A DNA stretch of 64,000 nt from contig VZSF01008937.1 of the NCBI GenBank assembly GCA_013398295.1, positions 62,001 through 126,000 on the forward strand, in the 5' to 3' direction. A program made the translations under genes and the position numbers. Under the pieces are notes generated by a model. The model saw nothing but the letters and a program-made list of their open reading frames with translations, ran no database searches and was not told the DNA's origin. Every line of letters begins with the position of its first letter. The stretch's first letter is position 1. The DNA comes from Chionis minor (taxonomy: Eukaryota; Chordata; Aves; Charadriiformes; Chionididae). Of this stretch, positions 45,001-56,900 are shown one piece after another.

Positions 45001-48000
45001 GTTTTACTGCTGAAGAAACTGCATGGTGAACCTCTCTTACAGTTGAGAGCTACTGATGACCAAAATTATCCTGTTTACTCCCTCATTGATATCTTAAATA
45101 GTCTAAACTCATTTTCTGTAGATGTGAGTAACAAGTAACTTAATGGACCCGAGACTAGGGCGGTTGAGCCAAGAGTTCAGCAAGGAAGAACTGTATCCCA
45201 CAAGCCAGATGCCTTTTTCCATTTGACTCCATTAGTCACCTTTTGCTGAGGGGCAGAAGAAAGCAAAAGGTTCCCATCCACCAGTTACATCATCTTGGGA
45301 TGTAGCAATGTATTGTGCTAAGCTTAGACAGCCTTACACCATCTCTTACCACAGTTGCCATTAGAGATTTTGGATTCTCTATAAGTGGAAAAGAAATTAG
45401 TCACTGAGATAATGAACACTATTCTTCTAGGTCTGTCAGTAATGGAATTCTGGCGGTAGAGTTTGGAAGCTTCTTGAACAGCAGTATAAACGAGAGCTCA
45501 GACTCCAGGTCAGTATATTTGATTTTTCTTCCAGAATTGCAGATTGCTACATTGAAGACCATGTTTTCTAGTGTTTATTTTACATTAAGTTAACTTCTCG
45601 GGCATTGTAGTTTGGCTTTTATCCTAAAAGTTACTGCTTCAGATGCTGGACCAGCTTGTAGTCCCTGAGTGAGTCAGGCTGTAAGAAATGGCACAGGTGC
45701 ATGAAGCTGCAGGATTGTGGGAGTCTTATTTTGCACCTCATCTCAAGATAAAGTAAATTTTAGCTTTCTAGTTGAAAACCAGAGCTTTGGCACATGTGCA
45801 AGAAATAAAGCTAGCTGGAAACAACTTTTGCTTATATCTGATGTTCTCTAAGTAAGATGGAGTGAGACTTGATATGCCTGAATGAAGGCATCTGAGAAGG
45901 CACGGCAAACTAAGCTTACCCTTTGCGTGTAGAAAGCTCAGACGTGATTGCCCTCAGTACCTTCAGTTGTGTTTCTAAATTTTCTTTGGTGTTTGTGTTT
46001 ACTGTTTCTTTCGTTTCACCTGAAATGGGGGGAAAAGTAAGATTGCTAGTAAGGTGGGGGTTTTTTTATGTGTGTGTTGGTTTTTTTCCTTCAGAATCAT
46101 TTTTCCTGCATAATACAGGAGTCTGCCGTGGTTATGGCTATCTTTCAGTGTTTTAGCTGCATGACTGACCTTTTTCATTGTTTACAGTAAAATTCACTGT
46201 TAACTACTGAATACTTTTTTAATGTGAATGTTGTGCAACTTAAGAATGTTTTAGTTCTGTATTCACTTTTATTCTGTGATGCTTTCTAAATTTTCTTCCT
46301 GTAGATGCTACAGTTGTTTAGATGCACACTTCTATGATGATGAAACTGTAACTGTAGTTTTGAAGGAGAGCGTGGAACAAGAGGGCAAGGAGAGAGTCTT
46401 GGCTCAGCTGCCTTTATCTTCAGTATACACAGATGAGGATCAAGATAGGGAATTCATCTGGGATTCCACTAAACGGTACTGAAAAACTTTTTTGAGCCAG
46501 CCTGAAAATGCGGAACTGAAAAGCAGATTAAGCAAATACTCTAATTGTGTAGTTACACATGCTTTGTGCATGTGTAATTATTTAAAAAACAAAATCTCTT
46601 TTTGTGCCAGGGAGAGTGGGGTGGGGAGATGGAGAGCTTGTTTTATGTCTTTTTTGTGGGGGTTGGGTTTGGGTTGTTCTCGCTTTTTAGAGACTGAATA
46701 CTACCTGTGTACATGGCTCTCGTGAAAGGTGACGACCAACTCAAGACATCCTGTCAAATCGGAAATCTTCTTTTCTTTAGAGGATACTAACTTTGCTGGT
46801 CAGAATAATTGAATTTAGGATGTTTTCAGCGTATCTGCTCATACACCACTGCCTTGTAGTAAGGATACACAGATATTTCTTCATCTTTCCTCTGGTAGTC
46901 ACACTCTATTGTCAGCTTAGCCCTGAAACATCAGAATTGGTGCCTCTCTCTGTGCTGGCGAGGGAGAGGAGAGCATCTGAGGGAAGCAGGGACACACGCA
47001 CACAAAAAGCCAGTGTAGTTCAGGTGGTGAATCCAATCTTTTAGTTATTGTGCGTCACTTGCTTTTCTTTTTTTCTCCCTATGCCTCTCTGGTGGATTGC
47101 TTAACATGTATTTTTACCTCAAAGAGCCATATTGAACTGTAAATTTATTTTTTTTTATGCCACAAAGAAGTTATATATTGAAGAATTAATAGAAAATATT
47201 AAAAACAAGTTCAAACTAATCCTGGTTACTGTAATAATAGGCAGGGAGTTCCTTCATACAGTCTCCTGTGAGTGGGAGTGAACTGGAGTGATGCACCTTT
47301 GAAAGGTCATGGCAGCCAAACTTCTGTGTAAGTGGTGGCGTCGCCTCCAGGACTTTGTTCAGAAACTCCTCTTCTTGCAGAGGAAAGGTTTAAAGGAAGG
47401 CCATCCTCATCCTCCTGCTGTAGCTGTTCCCTGTGGGAAGATCAGGCTTTACACCTCCCTTCTCACCTGCTGTGATCTTTTATCTTAGTTGAAAAATGCT
47501 GTGTCTCCACAGTTGGATCCCCACAGTTGGATCCCTTGCTCTAGAATATCTGGAGCAGAGTTATGATGGTTTCAAATGCTTGTCTGTTTGTTGCATGATA
47601 CAATAACAATTAGACATAAAAAACTGGGCTGGCTGAGGTTTTTCTTTGTACTGGAATTGTTTCTTATGTACTAGTATTGTGCTTTTCTTCTTGGCTGTGT
47701 GCAGGCTGGATGAGCAAAGTAGTGAGATACCCACACGTACCGTCTCCTTGGAAAATCAGTGGAGAGTGCTGGAGAATATGAAAGCTCAGTATGTTGCTGT
47801 AAATGGCATTAGAAAAGTTTCCTGTGTGGTAAGTACAGTATCTGCAGAAAAGCCTGTGAACTATTAAAGAAAACACGCTATGACCGGAGAGAGTGATAAC
47901 CTATTTCTGCTAATTTAGTGAGATTTATCAAACTTTTTTTTTTTAACAAATAGATTATTTTCTTATAATCTGTTCTAAGTGTGTCAGGATACAGTCATAC

Positions 48001-48430
48001 ATCTCTCATAACACAACATGGAAAAACTGACAGAAGTTATTAGATCTACTTGCTTTACTTTTCAGCCTGCAGAGTGATTAAAAAAGTTGCTAATTTCCTA
48101 GATACCTCCATTTCAAAGATAAAGGCTATTTTCAAAGCTATTGGCTGACATTAAAAATGGTATTGGTGCTTTTATTTTTTATTTATTAACAGAAACTTCT
48201 TAATCTCTCCGTAGCTAAGTTCAAATCTCCGTCATGTGAGGGTGTTTGAGATGGATGTAGAGGACGATGGAGAAGTTGAGGAAGAAGAGGAAGAAGAAGC
48301 AACTCAGATTGCAGCTGGGGAAGCTGATGAGCTGAATCAGTCTGCAGATAACCAGGACAATGGGGGTGGTGCATCTGCTGAAGAACTACCTGATGAAACT
48401 GAAGAACATGAATCAAGTCTGGATCCTTGA
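26746..48430 (+). CDS. ANAPC4: Anaphase-promoting complex subunit 4 (complete)
   Basis: Twenty-eight coding exons: 26746-26853, 27656-27761, 30348-30480, 31699-31773, 31915-31941, 32038-32082, 33795-33879, 34277-34387, 34953-35036, 35294-35380, 36104-36168, 36258-36300, 36411-36487, 36926-37026, 37106-37157, 37463-37518, 38260-38306, 39160-39216, 39369-39425, 40629-40722, 43343-43440, 43954-44015, 44099-44137, 44225-44326, 45431-45508, 46305-46475, 47705-47828, 48215-48430 (TGA). They give 2400 nt and 799 residues (human 808). ANAPC4 is a scaffold of the APC/C platform, joining APC1, APC5 and the TPR lobe of this cell-cycle E3 ligase. The N-terminal part (about 1-230) is the WD40-type propeller with [12 protein letters not shown] near 22-33. 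The middle (about 235-500) is the helical insertion; further propeller strands follow, then an acidic tail from about 740. The ATG has G at -3. Exons 18-19 also occur as a false second copy (39827-39883, 40036-40092), left out here. Oddities: a 27-nt microexon, a GC-AG intron after 34387 and a lysine-free tail. Confidence 0.96.
27344..27484. repeat. 76-bp direct tandem duplication in ANAPC4 intron 1
   Basis: Two adjacent copies, offset 76 bp, starting at 27344 and 27420. They share a nearly identical block of about 50 bp beginning 'aaaacagtatccagtcctct' at 27357 and 27433. The few differences suggest a fairly recent duplication. Confidence 0.85.
27502..27558. repeat. Short imperfect tandem duplication (about 28 bp)
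   Basis: Two copies of 'agatgc-g-gtttattaaa', each followed by 'gagtggtaaa', at 27502 and 27530. They differ by one substitution and an extra A. They sit just 3' of the 76-bp duplication. Confidence 0.8.
28622..28978 (+). repeat. CR1 LINE 3' end
   Basis: Sense CR1 in ANAPC4 intron 2. It runs from 'gaccttatagtggccttcca' through 'ggaacaggctgcccagagaa' to the 3' terminal 'accattctgtgattctatga'. The ORF2 frame is interrupted. Confidence 0.9.
29086..29586 (+). mobile_element. Endogenous retroviral LTR, plus orientation
   Basis: A non-coding LTR of about 500 bp beginning near 'tgatttcagctgggacaaag' and ending near 'gccagctggggttaaa'. It has a TATA-like TATATAAAT at 29311 and a 3' part homologous to the inverted LTR that follows (shared 'tcaacccacggg' and 'gtggtcctag' blocks). 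The family resembles LTRs common in bird genomes (TguLTR5-like from memory; class not certain). Just after it, around 29595-29612, is a TGG...GGGG stretch that could be a decayed primer-binding site. No internal retroviral genes are present. Confidence 0.7.
29628..30215 (-). mobile_element. Endogenous retroviral LTR, minus orientation
   Basis: A 588-bp LTR related to the preceding one but inverted. On the plus strand it starts 'tttaaccccagctggcagct' and ends 'ctctatcccaactaaaacca'. The minus strand carries a TATA-like box (plus-strand 'gctttatatg' at 29931). A short internal repeat, 'cttcttgtgcaccc', occurs around 30019 and 30056. No internal genes. It is a solo LTR in ANAPC4 intron 2, ending about 130 bp before exon 3. 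Confidence 0.75.
34388..34393 (+). promoter_or_regulatory. ANAPC4: Non-canonical GC splice donor, ANAPC4 intron 8
   Basis: Exon 8 ends ...TTTTCAG and the intron begins GCAAGT. This is the standard GC-donor consensus, with otherwise perfect pairing to U1. The next GT (34392) would add 4 nt and break the frame. The acceptor at 34951-34952 is a normal AG. Confidence 0.85.
35373..35410 (+). repeat. ANAPC4: 19-bp tandem duplication across the ANAPC4 exon 10 splice donor
   Basis: The unit 'ttgtacaggtactgtagta' occurs at 35373-35391 and again at 35392-35410. The first copy contains the exon 10 end (CAG|gtactg at 35380/35381); the second supplies an identical donor 19 nt downstream. Use of the second donor would add 19 nt with an immediate in-frame TAG. 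Confidence 0.9.
38565..39083 (+). repeat. CR1 LINE fragment, degraded
   Basis: Sense CR1 ORF2 C-terminal region in ANAPC4 intron 17. It has an IRFADT-like segment at about 38590, a [15 protein letters not shown] segment at about 38940 and a [18 protein letters not shown] segment up to 39080. The copy stops at 'ttgttcagcctgcagaa' without the CR1 3' tail, about 76 bp before exon 18. Its last bases coincide with the start of the assembly duplication. Confidence 0.8.
39075..39740 (+). repeat. First copy of a 666-bp exact direct duplication (genuine ANAPC4 exons 18-19)
   Basis: This block equals 39742-40407 at a constant offset of 667 bp, including introns and both 57-nt exons. It begins within the CR1 fragment at 'cagcctgcagaacatg' and ends at 'cttcaagacatt'. 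It is regarded as the genuine copy because it is continuous with the upstream exon 17 intron. Confidence 0.9.
39741..39741. other. Single-N contig join
   Basis: One isolated N exactly between the two copies of the 666-bp duplication. This is the pattern of two overlapping contigs placed end to end without merging. Confidence 0.95.
39742..40407 (+). pseudogene. ANAPC4: Probable artefactual second copy of ANAPC4 exons 18 and 19
   Basis: Second copy of the 666-bp block, with duplicate exons at 39827-39883 and 40036-40092. Both exons are phase 0 and 57 nt, so including them would insert 38 residues in frame without a stop. An automatic gene model could therefore carry a false 38-residue repeat. 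The known family has one copy, and the N join points to an assembly error. Confidence 0.88.
40774..41712 (-). repeat. CR1 LINE, relatively intact 3' portion, antisense
   Basis: About 940 bp of CR1 in ANAPC4 intron 20, in reverse orientation, beginning with 'tcatagaatggtttaggttg' (the CR1 3' end). On the minus strand an open frame from about 41740 to 41168 reads the ORF2 C-terminal region. It includes [16 protein letters not shown], an [18 protein letters not shown] segment and [14 protein letters not shown] second frame (41144-40854) continues with [20 protein letters not shown], so one frameshift separates them. This is the least degraded CR1 in the window, with no RT catalytic core. Confidence 0.92.
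42930..43265 (-). repeat. Older CR1 LINE fragment, antisense
   Basis: Diagnostic reversed CR1 phrases: 'gggttgctccaggctttgtg', 'gcagcctctctgggcaccc', and 'cgcttctccaggctgaacaa' near 43164. On the minus strand 43263-43150 reads [19 protein letters not shown], then [15 protein letters not shown]. It is more divergent than the neighbouring 40774-41712 copy and ends about 80 bp before ANAPC4 exon 21. Confidence 0.8.
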
Positions 48431-48885
48431 CATAGGCTTTTATACTGGTAAAGGGACAAGACTGCAATCTAACTTCAGGCTGCTGTACCTACTCAAGCAG
48501 CTGTAGTAGAATGTTGTGTGTCAGAATTCCGTATTGCTTCTCAGCTACGACTGTGTTCTGGAGTAAGTTTATTTGACCCATTTTTCTCTGGCACATGGTT
48601 TGGTATGAACAAAATTTCCTTGAGAACGTTTCTATCTGTGATTTTTTTTTTATAGGTGAGGAGAAAAAGAAATACCAGATGACTTTTTTTGTAGTTAACC
48701 TGTTCAGTCCTGAATATCATCGTTAAGATAAAATGAACTTGTATGTGAAAACAACAAAACTCGGGACCAAATTCTTTTCTTAGACTTTGTGTTCTAGTAA
48801 TGGGTACAGAAGCTTCCTGTAGAGCCAAAATTTAAGAGTCTGTAAGACCAACAAGCTTTGCAGACCAGCGTAAGACTAGTTCGGC

Positions 48886-48891
48886 AATAAA
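48886..48891 (+). promoter_or_regulatory. ANAPC4: Poly(A) signal, ANAPC4
   Basis: AATAAA 456 bp after the ANAPC4 stop codon and the first canonical signal in the 3' region, giving a 3' UTR near 475 nt. Longer isoforms are possible but not shown by the sequence. Confidence 0.6.
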
Positions 48892-48910
48892 ATTTAGCAA
48901 TTGTTACTTA

Positions 48911-51900
48911 AATACATACTTCTGAAAACTCTTCTGATAATGTCTCTGTCCTCAGCAACACAGTATTTCAATCTTTGCAGTCTTTAGTCCTCAGTGCAGC
49001 ATTTGTGTGTGTGTATGTTCTGTCAAATGTTTGCATGTTTCAGCCTGCCTGGTTTCTGTGAGACCGTTCCTGAAAGTCTGTCTTCTCCATTTGGTATTTT
49101 TGTGATGAAAAGTTGCAACAGAGAGTAAAATTTTTTTTTTATCCTGATGTGGCATTGTATGTCGTGCATAGGCTTCAGCATAATCATGTTTCTTGCTAAT
49201 TTATATATTGCTGTTGGAATGGCATAATGCTAAGCAGTAGAAGCTACAAACAGTGTTTAGAAATGTAAAATGTTTTTTTCTTCCCTGCTAGCTGTCGGAG
49301 TCTTAACTGACTTAAAAGTCAGCTCTTTAATGAACAATGCTGCTAAATGCATGATCTTCCCTCAGAACAGTGGGTGTATTTTTTTATTTGGGAGGAGGAC
49401 CAGGTCTTATGCATGTGCTCCATTCTGTACGTCAGAGATAAATCTTCTGAAATTGCTATTTGGCATTGCAAAAATCAAATACTAGACTTTCCCTCTTTCT
49501 ATTGTTTTGAAATCCATCAAGTAACAACTTTTTAAGTGGACTTACCAAGTTTTTGGGCTGTTTGGGGGCCACCATTATAACAAAGCTGTTCAGTTTTGAG
49601 AGAGACTTATTTTTTTCCCTTCCTTACCAACTTCCTTGAAAGCTGCTTGCTATTCAGCATTCTCATGTAATAAATGCTAATGGCTGAAGGCACCATTAAG
49701 CTGTAGGACAGGAGGGGCAGAAATGCCCATTCAAAAGTGCTGTGGATTTTCTGCGTAGAGCCGTTACTCTTGAGAAATTGTGGCTACAACAGAAGCCGCT
49801 CAGCTTAAGCCTGGCTTTGTGTTCTTCCAGGAAACTTTGGCTTCTGATCTAACTTTAAGAACTGTCACAGCAGAATTCTTGGAAAAAAATGTTTTGCAGT
49901 GCTTTCTGCTTAGTTTTAGTCTATGGGCATATGGAAATCTGATCTGTCCTGCCAATGATTGTTTCTAAACTTGTGTTAATAGCATGTGTGTCCCATGCCA
50001 TGGGGGCGTGTCCTTCAGAAATCTCCCTGAGGTTATTCTGTGCATCTTTCTAATCCAGTCTTGGACATACTTGAGTCAATGGGAGTTTTGTTTCTGGCTT
50101 GGACAAGCAGTTCCTGCATTTCACAGTGACACAATATGAATGTACCAGTTTAGGCCAGTGCTTCTGAATCCATTGCCGATTCCTTCTGGCAAACTTATTT
50201 TTTATTTTGCTACCAGATTTCTGTAATAATAGATGTGTCAGTAATGTGCTTATGCATCTATTTTGAAAAGGGTGATAGGAAATACTTGATTTAAAAGTTT
50301 TTCAGGTTTTTGGTGGTGTCTGGACACGATCTCACTTGCCACTTTGATCTCTTCTTCATCATCCTTTTTTTTTTTTAATGTTAACTGAAGCTCAGTCAGG
50401 CTTTTTCTGCTGTGAGTTCTCATTCTTTCTTGAGAGTTTTGTAGTCAAAAGAACTTTTATATTCTCAGCAAGTGTGCACACAATCCACTCTTTGTAATAC
50501 TAATCTTTACATCTCTACGAATCTTTTACTGCTTCCTCTTTTTTAATGTCTACCTGTTTTGCATGTTTTTCTAGTTTTTTTGAAGATCTTGGTCAGCTTT
50601 TATTTTCTGCTGTTCACTTTGTGTAATCTGTTTTCCAGACCTTTTATCCATGCCTTTCTGCCTCTTCTCCATGACATAAAAACTTGACATGTTGCTGAGT
50701 TTCTGCTTCAGACTCTCACCAGTGGGTGCTATTTTGCTTCACAACCTGGTCATGCTGTGGTACTGTTGCCTCCCACATTTGTATGAATTTCATTGCATAC
50801 TTGCACTTGCCTTCATAAAATACCGCTTCTGCTGCTCAAAAAGACAGGAGATGGATGGAGAGAAATAGTGAACAAAAGCCTGCGCTAATTACTGTTTCTT
50901 TTTGCAGTGGAGAGATGGGATGTGTATTTCTGTAACAATACCATTTGGTCCTAATGCTGCTTGGTTTTGAAAAACCTACCTAAAAAAGCCATGACAGAAT
51001 GGGAAAGCCATCTACATAAGTACTTAAGTTCATTAGTAAGTTTCTGTGGCCTGTGTTAATACCTGTAGTCAGAGTTGGCTCATGTGTCTTGTTACAGACT
51101 GCAGTTAATATCTGAGAAGTTCTCTCTTGCGATCTTAAACTAGCTGTTGCTCTTGGACTTGTGACTCCAATCTAATCTCTTGCTTCACAAGCTGGCTTAG
51201 GGGAAGAGGTGGCTCAACTTGTGCCATGGAGCAATGGTAGTAGTCCAAGAAGGACATTTTGGAGAGGGGAAGGAAGCCTTCATTCACCGTGGATCACTTC
51301 ATAATAAGCAGTAAGGAAAATGCAGATGAATGAAGAGAGAAGGTGAAATGAATTGTCACAGGGTGAGTTTCAAGGAGAGAGATGCAAATGACATGGGGAT
51401 CTCTATGGAGAATGCCACTGTGGAGGAATTTTAAGGAAAAAACAACAACAACACACCACCTCTGGAAGTGGAAGAGAAGAAACTCTGCTTGTTGGTGAAT
51501 AAAATGCATTTAAGTGTACCTTTAGGTTAAGAAGTATAGCTGCTAGCAAATCAGTCTGGAGACCACTGGTGCCAACAAAGTCCAGGGTTGAAGGAAGTTA
51601 TAATGCGATATAAATGTAGCGTGTGTATTCCAGCATTCTTCCCCCAGGGGGTATTATATGGCTACTGCTCCTGGCTGGCAGTTCTACAGCTGTGCTGGCA
51701 GCTCTGTGCAAATCATGTAATCATGCCTGCTCCTGTGAATCAGGCGACCTTGGGTGCTTTTATGCAATTCTCACACTTAATTTGGAGGATAAAGTAAAGA
51801 ATCCTATCAGCTTTAGTTCTTACAGTTCTCACCAGGAGCCCTACCTCCTACAGGGAGCCTATTCTTACTAAGAACCACTTAGGGCCTAGTGTAGGAAATA

Positions 51901-52807
51901 AAAGGCTCTATTTTCAAATCCATACTCTTACTGTCGTACAAAAGGAATTCAGCCCCATGTCAGTAGAGCTGTTGCATGTGTTGGAGTTCTCTTAGTAAGT
52001 CGTTGATTCTGTTACGCTTTGAACAAACTGGTTATTTGTTTGCTTGACTGAAAATGTTTGATTCTACAGTCTGGACATTAGGGTATGTGCTAGCTACCTG
52101 AGAAGATGAGGTTCAAGGCCTTCTTCCAAAGTGACCAGAAAATAGGATTTGAAAAAGAACCCCAAACCATATCTCCTTTTCTCACCCTAGTGATTCTTTT
52201 ACAGATTTAGACAGGAAATCATTTTTCCCTGTGCATTTTTTTTCTTAAACTAGTTACTAAGATAAAGTCTTCGGAGATTGATTTTACTTCTTGTAATTCT
52301 CAAGAGAATTCATATATAAATTCTCTAATGAAGATGAAGACTTGCCCTCAGGTGCACTGAAAATGATCTCTTAAACAGCCACTACAGATAAGACCCAGAG
52401 GGGCAAAGGTAAGGAATTTGACCATCTGGTCACCTTTTATTTTAGACTGTTGAGGTAACCTACAGTTTCCTGAGGATAGCAGAGAGACAAGTGCTTTCAA
52501 ATGTTGCAGTCATCTGAAGAACAATAAAGTTTCTCTTTCGATATGTTGAATTAACTGTCTTCCCTTTGTAGTGGAATCCTACTAGACTAGAAGCAAGCAG
52601 ACAATGCTTTTTGCTTTCTTTTTTAGAAATATGTGTGGTATTTGTGATGTCCTCCATCTTGCAGTTAATCTGTACGAGGCTCAATGCTCCAACTACTTAG
52701 CTAAAACCAGCCTACTACTTGCCCTAATTTCTAGTTATTTTATTTTCTAAAAAGTATTGTTAAGGCAGGAAGATCAACTAGCGAGTAAAGCAGATGAGAG
52801 TTCTGAA
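48911..52807. other. Intergenic DNA downstream of ANAPC4
   Basis: About 3.9 kb without a recognisable exon, repeat family or RNA gene. Open frames of 60-80 codons occur at the density expected by chance in AT-rich DNA, and none resembles a known protein. Simple T and A runs occur near 49130 and 50365. Confidence 0.6.
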
Positions 52808-53953
52808 TGACAGCTATGGATATTGTCTATCTGGACTTCTGTAAGGACTTTGACGTGGTCCCCCATAACATCCTTATCTCTAAATTGGAGTGAGATGGAT
52901 TTGATGGGTGGACTGTTTTGTGGATGAGGAACTGCATGGTCGCATCCAGAGGGTAATGGTCAACAGCTCGATGTCCTGATGGGGACTGGTGATGACCGGT
53001 GTTCCCCTGGAGTCTGTATTGGGACCAGTACTGTTCAATGACATAGACAGATGGAGTGCACACTCAGCAGGTTTGCAGACAACACCAAGCTGAGAGATGC
53101 AGTTGATGTGCCTGAGGGATGCCATGCCATCCGGTGGGACCTGGACAAGCTCCAGAAGTGGGACCGTGTGAACCTCATGAGGTTCAACAAGGGCAAGTGC
53201 AGGGTCTTGCACTGGGGTCGGGGCAATCCCTGGTATCAATACGGGCTGGGGGATGAAGGGATTGAGAGCAGCCCTGTCAGGAAGGACTTGGGGATACTGG
53301 TGGATGAAAAGCTGGACATGAGCTGGCAATGTGTGTTCACAGCCCAGAAAGCCAACCATATTCTGGGCTGCACCAAAAGATGCATGGCCAGTAGGTCAAG
53401 GAAGGTGATTCTCCCCCTCTGCTCTCGTGAGGCCTCACGTGGAGTGCTGCCTCCAGCTCTGGGGCACCCAGCATAAGACAGACATGGACCTGTTGGTGCA
53501 GGTCCAGAGGAGGGCTGCAAAAATGATCAGAGGGCTGGAGCACCTCTCCTGTGAGGACAGGCTGAGAGAGTTGGGGTTGTTCAGCCTGGAGAAGAGAGTG
53601 TTCTGGAGAGACCTTATCGTGGCCTTCCAGTACTTGAAAAGGACTTACAATAAAGATGGGGACAGACTTTTTAGCAGGGCCTGTTGCCATAGGACAAGGG
53701 GTAATGCTTTTAAAATAAGAGGGAAGATTTAGACGAGATATAAGGAGGAAATTTTTTATGCTGAGGGTGGGGAAACACTGGCACAGGTTGCCCAGAGAGG
53801 TGGTGGATGCCCCATCCCTGGAAGCGTTGAATACCAGGCTGGATGGGGCTGTGAGCACCCTGATCTGGTTGAAGATGCCCTTGCCCGTTGGAGGGGTGGC
53901 TGGCCTAGATGACCTTTAAAGTCCTCTTCCAACCCAAGCTATTCTATGGTCCA
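52808..53953 (+). repeat. CR1 LINE, about 1.15 kb 3' portion with full 3' end
   Basis: Sense CR1 beginning in the RT domain ('gatattgtctatctggactt' reads DIVYLDF). It continues through an FADNTKL segment at about 53071 and DLGILVDEKLDMSWQC at about 53287. Next come an [22 protein letters not shown] segment at about 53524 and LFSLEKRV. It ends with 'cttccaacccaagctattct' at the 3' terminus. Frames are open in two overlapping stretches (53051-53476 and 53427-53732) but shifted relative to each other. Confidence 0.93.
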
Positions 53954-56900
53954 TGATTTTTATTTTTTTTTTGTAGTACTTAGAAATAAATCTCTTCTGA
54001 ATTAGTTTATTTTCTAGAATGTTTTTCAATGTATAGTCATCCCTTGAGAGAGATAACATGGAGTAGATATGGTCTTATTAGAAGACTATTAAAGAATGTA
54101 CAGCCCAGGCTGATTTCTCTTGTGGTATCTACTAATAATCTTGATGTTTCAATGCTACTTAAAAGCAAATTGCTCTGTGCCAGATTCTGCCTCTGATTAT
54201 CCCTGTAAAAGGTCACTGGAGACTCCTGGACATAATTAAAAGCAGAATTTTTTGTTAAATTCCTCCTATGTTTATGGCAAGTTAGATCAGACCTACTTCT
54301 TGGTCTGGTTTCTCACCAGAACTTATGGCAGAGATTGGCAGAGTGCTGACCACAGTACCGTGGTCATGCAGGGTCAATGATATCATGACTTAGAATAAAT
54401 GGATAAAAAGTGTTCCTCGTATTTAGTATCAATGTCCAGACTACAATTTAAAAAAAAGATATGAACCAGCAGAGCTGAATGCTTTGGGTGAATTTAAAGA
54501 GACTGATGTTTCTAAAATGGTGCCCTACAAGTAAGAAGTGACCAAGGCTTTCAGTTTCCCAACTACATGTTTCACTTGTACTTAAGTAGAAACTCTTAGT
54601 AGAAGCTAAGTTGATGCTCCCTGCTTAGTAGATAAGTGTTAGGGTTGATCCCTGCCTTCTAACAAAAGCAGCCACTAATCTGAAGTGACTATATGACTAG
54701 CCATTCACTTCTTCGCACCCAGATGACTTTCTTCCTTACAAATTTTGAGTATTATTTCAACTGCAGGGATACCTACAACGCTAGGTATGCTGTGCTCCCG
54801 AGTAAGAATCATGGTTTGTACCTGGGGGATTCACATTCAAGGGCTTTTGCTGGTGATCCATAAACACATAGCTGATTATAATGTGTCTTGGTTTTCTCCC
54901 TTTTCCTATCTATTGGATTTTAAAACGCTTTTAAAAATAGAATGAATATATTTTTTTATGTGAAGAATCACCATGGTTGGCAGACGTATTGAAATGGTCA
55001 CATGTCAAATAGCAGATATGATACCCGCTTATAAAGATGCAGTCTGTATTTTGGAGAAGTTTGAAGTTACTGAATGTTGAGAGAAAACAGGATCTGATTT
55101 AAATCATGAGCTCTGATGGCTCACTCGGGAAGAATGACATTCTGAGGGTTGGTTTGAGTTGGTTTTCAGGGAGGTGATAGATTGAGATGACCAAAACCTA
55201 AGGGATTTTAAACAAATTGCAGCTGGAGGAGAGTGAAGAGGCACTCTGTCCTCTTTCCTGTCTCCCCAGTATATTTTGTCTTTGTAGATTACTGATAATT
55301 CTTTGACCTGAAGCCTGATCGCTCAGTACTGAGGGAAGGAAAAACATTATCTGTCATGGTTGAGTATATTGACATTTTACTGGCACGATCCCAGCTCTAG
55401 CCAAAGTCCTGTGCCACCGTGTCTTTAACCCAGCAAAGCCGATCCAGGGTCAGCCTTCGGTTCGGAAGTCCTGGTCGAAGAAGATCTCTCAACAAGGGGA
55501 GAGTGTTTCCCTCCTCCTAGTTTAATACTGAATACCTACAAAAGCAAAGCTTAGAAGGTGCTGGTGAACATCCTCATCTCATTCTCTTCCTAATATCAGC
55601 AGGTATCTGCAAGTCTACAGTAAATAAAAGTCAAAGAGGAGTAGTAAACAAATACAAGAAAAATGTTTACACTTTGTTGAAATAAAGTGCATTTAAAAAG
55701 AGCACCAATTACATATTTTGTAGAACAAAATCCATCAGGAACTCTGAAAAAGCTGTCTCTTGCCAAAGCGAAGCTGTGGCAAAGTCCCTGTGGGCGTGTT
55801 GGAATTGGGTTGTGTCAAAGTGAACCAAGGCAGAACTTCAAAACAAGTGCATCCCTGCTAGTTATAATTTGGGGAGGTGTCCTGAACAAATGTAGGTGAA
55901 ATTTACACTTTGCATTTACCCCCCCAGTGTTTATTGACTTTTTTCTTTTTCTGTGTTACAACTAGAGACTTTCGGATTTAAGGTTCTGTAACAGGCCCAA
56001 ACTTTCCTTTTAGTTTTTCTGCTTGCGTTAAAGATGATACATACTTTTTATTCCACAACATCCCGCAGATGTGCTAACGTGCACGTACTTGTGACAGCGG
56101 CACATGTGGCTCTGTTAACGCTGTGTTAAATTTGTGATCTGAGTTGAACTTGGCTTCCTAGAGTGGGATCGTGCAATCCGTAGTGAGCTGTTTTCGGTAA
56201 AACACCAGCAAGGTTAATTCCGTTTGCTGTGGTTGTGTCCCCTTCCTACTACGCAAAGCATATCCCAGGAGTATCATATACAGGAAGAAAAGTTCCGAGT
56301 GCAGTTGTCTGGCTGGAGGTGGCATTGCTTGCTGGTTAGGACATATTATGGTCCAAGTTGTGCAAGCTGAAGCCTGTTTTAAATGAAGAGCCTTTATCCT
56401 TTGGTTGGTGTTTCTCTTGTTTATCTGTTGCTCACCATATACGGTGTGCTTCTAAGCTCTGGTTCGTGGGTGGGACTTTGCTGTTGGTGTGGCTGTATTG
56501 CTGTCCTCTGCCCTGCACCTCCAAAGCTGTGCTAGCAACAGCCTAAACTCGCTAGGGAGCTCTTGTATCCTCAGACTGTTCCCAAGTGTAATATTTTGAT
56601 CATCTGAGAAGCTGCAGGTCACTCTTAGTGAATGAAGTAGCCCACTTACAATCAAACGCTTTTAACAGAAACCTGTCTTCATTGTTCTTAATTCTCTCTC
56701 AGGCTGGCATCCTTCCATAACTTGAGATTGGACACTTACTTCTCTTTCTGCATGCTTTGTGCCTTGGGAAAGTAGCCAAAGTTTGTATTCAAGTGATGGT
56801 AAAATAAGCCACTGAGTTGAGATCAGAGAAAGGTTTAAACCTGCCCTTCCACAGGACTTCAAGGAGAACGTGCACATTCAGACCGAAACATCTTGACTCT

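Noticed and set aside
53337..53858. 173-codon minus-strand open frame
   Set aside because: Antisense shadow of the plus-strand CR1 at 52808-53953; the same type of false frame appears at other CR1 copies.
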